A stretch of DNA of 17,904 bases from Nitrososphaerota archaeon. Its GTDB lineage: Archaea; Thermoproteota; Nitrososphaeria; Nitrososphaerales; Nitrosopumilaceae. Shown piece after piece: positions 14,277 through 17,904 of the stretch. Within the stretch, counting starts at the first letter, position 1. Every line of letters begins with the position of its first letter. Made by a program: the position numbers and the translations under genes. Below the pieces are notes generated by a model that had not been told where the DNA came from, ran no database searches, and saw nothing but the letters and a program-made list of their open reading frames with translations. The stretch spans positions 4,514 to 22,417 of the forward strand of contig PAAH01000033.1 in the NCBI GenBank assembly GCA_002698885.1. The letters are read 5' to 3'.

Positions 14277-14931
14277 CATATTCTGGTTTACAGTTGATGG
14301 TGAGAAGAAACTTGCTACAGAAAATCTTGTCCCAAAAAAGCAAGTCTACAAAGAAAAACTAGTCGTGAAAAAGGGTATAGAGTATAGACTCTGGGATCCA
14401 TTTAGGAGTAAATTAGCTGCATGTTTGATGAATGGATTAACAGATTTTCCTTTCAAAGAAAATTCTAATGTTCTTTACCTGGGTGTTTCAACTGGAACTA
14501 CTATTAGCCACATATCAGATATAATTGGGCCGAAAGGAATTGTCTTTGGCGTGGAACATTCAAGCCGAGTAGCACGAGATTTTTTAGATAGAGTTGCATG
14601 TTACAGAAAAAATATTATCCCCATAATTCAGGATGCAAGACAACCAAAGGAATATTTTTCAGTTTACAATAAAGTGGATATTGTATATGTAGATATTGCA
14701 CAGCCAGATCAAACAAATATAGCAATAGAAAATTGTCGTATGTATCTTAAATCAAATGGATTTCTATTCTTAGTAATTAAAGCAAGAAGTATTGATGTTA
14801 CAAAGGATCCAAGATACATTATTAATAATGAAATAAAAAAATTAGAAGTAAATTTCCAAATTAACCAAGTAATTAATCTTAGCCCATATGATAAAGATCA
14901 TGCAATGGTAATTGCAACATCATTAACATAA
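14257..14931 (+). CDS. flpA: Fibrillarin-like rRNA/tRNA 2'-O-methyltransferase
   Basis: This 224-residue enzyme is the catalytic subunit of the C/D box RNP. It transfers methyl groups from SAM to ribose 2'-OH at sites chosen by guide RNA. Seen: KKLATENLVP (17-26), YRLWDPFRSKLAA (43-55), the SAM motif LYLGVSTGTTISH (73-85), FGVEHS (97-102), and DIAQPDQ (146-152) near the active site with K175 (VIKARS). The start is TTG 14257, inside the nop5 end; no ATG is available and the N-terminus matches the family. Its 3' end overlaps convergent rnhB by 9 bases. Confidence 0.95.
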   Translation: MEDTTDSIFWFTVDGEKKLATENLVPKKQVYKEKLVVKKGIEYRLWDPFRSKLAACLMNGLTDFPFKENSNVLYLGVSTGTTISHISDIIGPKGIVFGVEHSSRVARDFLDRVACYRKNIIPIIQDARQPKEYFSVYNKVDIVYVDIAQPDQTNIAIENCRMYLKSNGFLFLVIKARSIDVTKDPRYIINNEIKKLEVNFQINQVINLSPYDKDHAMVIATSLT

Positions 14932-15561
14932 TTTTTTTTTAATAATTTTTTGAACAGGTTTCCAACTCATTCTAATAAATGAGTAAGATTGTTTATTATG
15001 TAATAACAATTTTTTAACACATTTTACAGTTTTTTTATCAGAGGGATATCCACTTCCTAAATCATAATTCTTCTTCAATCTATGAATTGATTTATCACGA
15101 CTAACTTTTGCAATTATTGACGCAGCTGCAACAACAACGAATCTACTATCAGCATGATGACGTGATATTATTTTTGAATTAGAAGTTAATAATGAGATTT
15201 CTTTTCCAAATCTTTTGTAATCAACATCACATGAATCAACATATGCAGTTTGTGGATTTAATTTTTTGATTACTTTAGCCATATTTTTAGCCTCCAAATG
15301 ATTCAGATTATGCTTGAACACATTACTATCAATTGTTTTTGGTGGTATTCTTACAACATAATATTTATCAACAATTTCAATTATTTTTTTGTAAAGAATT
15401 TCACGGGTTTTTGGCGACAGTTTTTTTGAATCTTGAACGCCTATGGATTTCAATTTTTTGAGGTTTTTTTTATCAATTGTTACCCCAGCAATAACAAGTG
15501 GTCCAACCATTGAACCTCTACCTGCATCATCTACTCCACATATTATCATGGAAAATCTCAT
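14923..15561 (-). CDS. rnhB: Ribonuclease HII
   Basis: This 212-residue enzyme cuts the RNA strand of RNA-DNA hybrids and removes single ribonucleotides from DNA. The family order is present: GVDDAGRGSMVGPLVIAG (9-26), DSKKLSP (44-50), AYVDS (106-110, D109), HHADSRFVVVAAASIIAKV (135-153, D138) and GSGYPSD (169-175). The catalytic D-E pair of GxDEAGRG is D11-D12 here, a Glu-to-Asp change. ATG 15561 is used; ATG 15549 (four residues later, MIICGVDD) is equally plausible. It is divergent from trm1 across a 52-bp gap. Confidence 0.93.
   Translation of the reverse strand: MRFSMIICGVDDAGRGSMVGPLVIAGVTIDKKNLKKLKSIGVQDSKKLSPKTREILYKKIIEIVDKYYVVRIPPKTIDSNVFKHNLNHLEAKNMAKVIKKLNPQTAYVDSCDVDYKRFGKEISLLTSNSKIISRHHADSRFVVVAAASIIAKVSRDKSIHRLKKNYDLGSGYPSDKKTVKCVKKLLLHNKQSYSFIRMSWKPVQKIIKKKLC
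14932..14940 (+). terminator. T-tract terminator after flpA
   Basis: Nine consecutive T directly follow the flpA stop, then a second T6 run nearby. Archaeal RNA polymerase terminates at U-tracts, so the nop5-flpA transcript probably ends here. The same bases encode Lys codons at the end of rnhB. Confidence 0.4.
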
Positions 15562-15570
15562 TCATAAGAC

Positions 15571-15580
15571 TAAATAATAT
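15571..15580 (+). promoter_or_regulatory. Probable TATA box of trm1
   Basis: TAAATAATAT lies about 38 bases before the trm1 ATG in the short gap shared with rnhB. It would give a leader of about 12 bases. Confidence 0.3.
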
Positions 15581-15613
15581 AGGTGAAAGATTTGTCATAG
15601 CTAATTACATAAA

Positions 15614-16750
15614 ATGAGTTCAGACATTATTGAGATTGTAGAAGGAAAAACAAAGATTAGAGTACCAAATCGCTCATTAACGGATAAAGTTCCTCCAACA
15701 GAACCAGCATTTTTTAATCCAAGAGCAAAATTGAATAGGGATTTTTCTATTATTGCATATTCTGCATTTTGGAAGAAATTTGACAAGCCAAAAATTTTTC
15801 TTGATGGATTAACTGGTGTTGGTGCAAGAGCATTACGAGTTGCAACTGAAATAGATAATGTAGAAAAAATTGTATTAAATGATATTAATTCACATGGACT
15901 TAACCTTGCTAAGGAATCTTTTACTTTGAATAAATTTGAGAATTTTGAAATATCAGAAAATGAAACATGTAGATTTTTTAGTATACATTCACAAAAAAAT
16001 AATCGTGGTTCAATTGTAGACGTTGATCCATTTGGATCCCCATCAAAATATCTTGACTGTGCAATTAGAGCTACAATGCATGGTGGATTATTATCTATAA
16101 CTGCAACTGACTTGCAAGTTTTACATGGATTATTCAACAAGGCTGCTAAACGAAGATACTATGGTACACCAATTAAAACAAAATTCAGTAATGAAATTGC
16201 AATTAGATTAATTTTAGGTTGTGTTAATGTTGTAGCAAATAGAATGGACATTAGTATGATTCCATTATTTATCGATAATGACATGCATTACTATAGAGCA
16301 TATATCAAAATCTTAACCAAGCCTGATCAAAATGAACAATTGGGCTTCATTACATATTGTGATAAATGCGGTTCAAGAAATATTGAAAGTGAAGTTGAAA
16401 AAATATGTCATAATTGTGGATTTTCGTTAAAAATTGCTGGTCCATTATGGATTGGGCAGTTATTTGATAAAACATTTGTTAATTCAATGAAAGATGAGGT
16501 TGAAAGAATGAAGGTTGAAAAAAAATGCTCTGGTATACTAGATAAATGCATTGAGGAAGAAGGGTTACCCCCAATGTACTACACACTAGATGAAATTGCA
16601 TCTAGAACAAAAACTGCACCACTAAGATTAGAAATGGCGATTAAAAGACTGCATGACGCTGGATATAGTGCATCTAGAACATCATTAAATCCAACAGGAT
16701 TCAGAACAAATGCTAAAATTAATCAAATCACTGATATCTTAAAAAACTAA
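15614..16750 (+). CDS. trm1: tRNA (guanine26-N2)-dimethyltransferase Trm1
   Basis: This 378-residue enzyme uses SAM to make N2,N2-dimethylguanosine at tRNA position 26; both tRNAs in this window have G26. Seen: VFYNP-like PAFFNPRAKLNRDFS (31-45), SAM motif DGLTGVGARALR (64-75), catalytic-loop DVDPFGSP (136-143), ATDL (164-167, usually CTDL), a Trm1 zinc site C249/C252/C265/C268, and the C-terminal winged-helix-like part with LRLEMAIKRLHDAGYSASRT (337-356). The length is typical of archaeal Trm1. Its stop shares bases with the stop of convergent rlmE (4-base overlap). Confidence 0.96.
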   Translation: MSSDIIEIVEGKTKIRVPNRSLTDKVPPTEPAFFNPRAKLNRDFSIIAYSAFWKKFDKPKIFLDGLTGVGARALRVATEIDNVEKIVLNDINSHGLNLAKESFTLNKFENFEISENETCRFFSIHSQKNNRGSIVDVDPFGSPSKYLDCAIRATMHGGLLSITATDLQVLHGLFNKAAKRRYYGTPIKTKFSNEIAIRLILGCVNVVANRMDISMIPLFIDNDMHYYRAYIKILTKPDQNEQLGFITYCDKCGSRNIESEVEKICHNCGFSLKIAGPLWIGQLFDKTFVNSMKDEVERMKVEKKCSGILDKCIEEEGLPPMYYTLDEIASRTKTAPLRLEMAIKRLHDAGYSASRTSLNPTGFRTNAKINQITDILKN

Positions 16751-17337
16751 AGATAGCCCAAACAGATGCAATATAATTCACTGCTAGGTTTTCTACTTGC
16801 ATTTGGCTTTGTTCTTTTTGTTTTAATGAATTTTTTCTTCATAAAATCAAAAAATTCAGCTGAATATTCACCATCGAAAACTTTGAACAAAGCATTGCCT
16901 TTTTTATTTAAAACTTGATCCATAATTCTCACTGCACTATAATTTAATGAAATTTGTGCTGCGTGATCAACAGACCAATTTCCAGATACCTGAGGAGATA
17001 AATCACATATTAGCGAGTCTGCTTTTTTCCCAAAATATGAAATTATTTCATCTACAACATCAATGCTCTCAATATCGTGTTGAATGATTTTTGCATTTGG
17101 TATTTCCTCAACAAACGAAAGATCAATCCCTAAAACCTTTCCTTGATTACCACTGATTTTTTGTGCAACTTGGACCCAACCGCCAGGTGCACAACCAAGA
17201 TCTACAACATATGAACCAGGACCAATTATTCTATATGATTTATTCATTTCTTTTAATTTGTAAGCAGCACGACTACGAAAACCTTGTTCATGCGCAAGTT
17301 TACGATATTGATCTCTTTTTGCATCAATTAATTTCAT
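16747..17337 (-). CDS. rlmE: 23S rRNA uridine 2'-O-methyltransferase RlmE/FtsJ
   Basis: This 196-residue FtsJ-family enzyme is expected to methylate the ribose of a uridine in the 23S rRNA A-loop. The RSRAAYKL opening (21-28), SAM motif VDLGCAPGGW (45-54), CDLSP (111-115) and ASRKPSSELY (180-189) give the catalytic tetrad K27-D112-K152-E187. No TRAM or other extra domain is present, unlike some euryarchaeal forms. ATG 17337 overlaps the stop of the upstream TFE-beta-like gene as ATGA, so the two are co-expressed. Confidence 0.95.
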   Translation of the reverse strand: MKLIDAKRDQYRKLAHEQGFRSRAAYKLKEMNKSYRIIGPGSYVVDLGCAPGGWVQVAQKISGNQGKVLGIDLSFVEEIPNAKIIQHDIESIDVVDEIISYFGKKADSLICDLSPQVSGNWSVDHAAQISLNYSAVRIMDQVLNKKGNALFKVFDGEYSAEFFDFMKKKFIKTKRTKPNASRKPSSELYCICLGYL

Positions 17338-17904
17338 TTCTTTCTCTTGTATTCTTCAATAACCCACTCTTCAATTAATTCACAATGTTTTGGACTTGGT
17401 TCAGGATAAACATTATCTATATTACATTTTTGTTCAACCGGACATGTCAAACACGGTGCATTTTGGATAGATTCTAAACTTATGGGTACTTGCTCAATGA
17501 TTAATCTATATGTCCACCGTCCATTTTGCAATATTTTTTCTCTAGTTATCATACCTCTTCTTTCTAAACGTAACGAAAGTCTAGAGCCATCACGTACAGA
17601 TAATTTTAATTTTTTCCATAATTCACTTTGTAGCATTCCATCATCACCATAAGATGCAACAATTTCACAAACTCTGTTAGTCAGTTGCTCCATGTCTTTT
17701 TTCTCAATTCTAAAGTTTCTTAATTCTTCATCAGTGTACGTATCTTCAAACTGTTCTTCCATAGTTTTTGGAATTTCTGGTTTTTCTTCTTCTACTTTAG
17801 CTGCTTTCTTTTTTGGTTTTTCTGCTTTAGCTGCTTTCTTTTTTGGTTTTTCTACTTTAGCTTCTTTCTTTTTTGGTTTTTCTGCTTTAGCTGCTTTCTT
17901 TTTT
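17334..17904 (-). CDS. TFE-beta/RPC39-like factor, N-terminus beyond window (partial)
   Basis: The conserved part begins near an internal ATG (17762). From there it has a winged-helix domain at about 25-92 (LTNRVCEIVASYG, MLQSELWKKL, LRLERRGMITREK, RWTYRLII). It ends with four Cys (104, 107, 113, 127) in CLTCPVEQKC...PSPKHC before an EEW segment, the iron-sulfur signature of RPC39 and archaeal TFE-beta. TFE-beta pairs with TFE-alpha to help RNA polymerase open promoters. Upstream of 17762 the frame stays open for 142 bases to the window edge. It encodes repeats such as EAKAAKKKPK from 30-bp tandem DNA repeats, so the real start probably lies outside. ATG 17762 as a start (142 residues) remains possible. 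Confidence 0.75.
   Translation of the reverse strand, partial: KKKAAKAEKPKKKEAKVEKPKKKAAKAEKPKKKAAKVEEEKPEIPKTMEEQFEDTYTDEELRNFRIEKKDMEQLTNRVCEIVASYGDDGMLQSELWKKLKLSVRDGSRLSLRLERRGMITREKILQNGRWTYRLIIEQVPISLESIQNAPCLTCPVEQKCNIDNVYPEPSPKHCELIEEWVIEEYKRKK
17791..17904. repeat. 30-bp tandem repeat coding for a Lys-rich segment
   Basis: About 3.8 copies of a 30-bp unit occur at 17791-17820, 17821-17850, 17851-17880 and 17881-17904 (cut by the window). They differ at one or two bases. Read on the minus strand, each copy encodes ten residues of the pattern E(V/A)KA(A/E)KKKPK in frame with the TFE-beta-like gene. The other two minus frames contain stops. Confidence 0.9.

Noticed and set aside
15601-16140. 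179-residue open frame on the minus strand
   Set aside because: It is wholly antisense to trm1, whose family motifs are unambiguous, and its translation shows no known motif.
17791-17904. 30-bp repeats as a CRISPR array
   Set aside because: The copies are directly adjacent with no spacers and keep a reading frame through each unit, so they are a coding tandem repeat.
1-17904. Insertion sequences, prophage, integrase sites or a toxin-antitoxin pair
   Set aside because: No transposase, integrase or phage motif, no terminal repeats next to the tRNAs, and composition is even across the window.

Overview
This is an AT-rich stretch of archaeal chromosome. The gene set includes ribosomal proteins eL21 and eS30, the RNA polymerase stalk subunit Rpo4, RadA, Nop5 with fibrillarin, archaeal Trm1 and a TFE-beta/RPC39-type protein. 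Together with the intron-containing tRNA, TATA-box promoters placed for leaderless transcripts, and very compact spacing, this suggests a Nitrosopumilus-like member of the Nitrososphaerota (Thaumarchaeota). The lineage call is an inference from gene content and composition. No ammonia-oxidation gene lies in the window.

Layout. (1) 1-4433: tRNA-Met(CAU) with a 40-nt intron at a non-canonical position; a methyltransferase with a zinc-finger front end (minus); an unrecognised 405-residue protein coupled to a frameshifted SirB1/transglutaminase-like gene (plus); two very small proteins, one with an Elf1-like zinc ribbon (minus); tRNA-Ser(GCU) (minus); and a metallophosphoesterase (minus). (2) 4543-5577: an isocitrate dehydrogenase-like enzyme (plus). 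(3) 5566-7997, minus: the archaeal operon rpl21e - rpo4 - DUF655 - ksgA - prmC, packed with overlaps and 3-20 nt gaps. (4) 8033-11180, minus: radA, rps30e and a large B12-type radical SAM protein. (5) 11221-12940, minus: pyrD-pyrK, overlapping by 23 nt, which make the two-subunit dihydroorotate dehydrogenase of pyrimidine synthesis. (6) 13029-14931, plus: nop5-flpA, the protein core of the C/D-box RNA 2'-O-methylation machine. (7) 14923-17904: RNase HII (minus), Trm1 (plus), RlmE/FtsJ (minus) and a TFE-beta-like transcription factor (minus) whose lysine-rich, repeat-encoded N-terminus runs off the window edge.

Common theme. Most genes belong to information processing: rRNA and tRNA modification (KsgA, FlpA/Nop5, RlmE, Trm1), translation (eL21, eS30, PrmC, two tRNAs), transcription (Rpo4, TFE-beta, possibly Elf1) and DNA maintenance (RadA, RNase HII). 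No mobile element, CRISPR array or obvious transferred island was seen. No gap longer than about 100 bases lacks a gene. Four convergent gene pairs share their 3' ends.

The points most worth a second look are: the SirB1-like gene broken at a run of nine A; the TFE-beta-like protein with a histone-tail-like repeat extension; short perfect palindromes between the TATA box and the start codon of radA, rpl21e and icd; the non-canonical tRNA-Met intron; the Elf1-like mini zinc ribbon; and substitutions in the catalytic motifs of RNase HII and PrmC.
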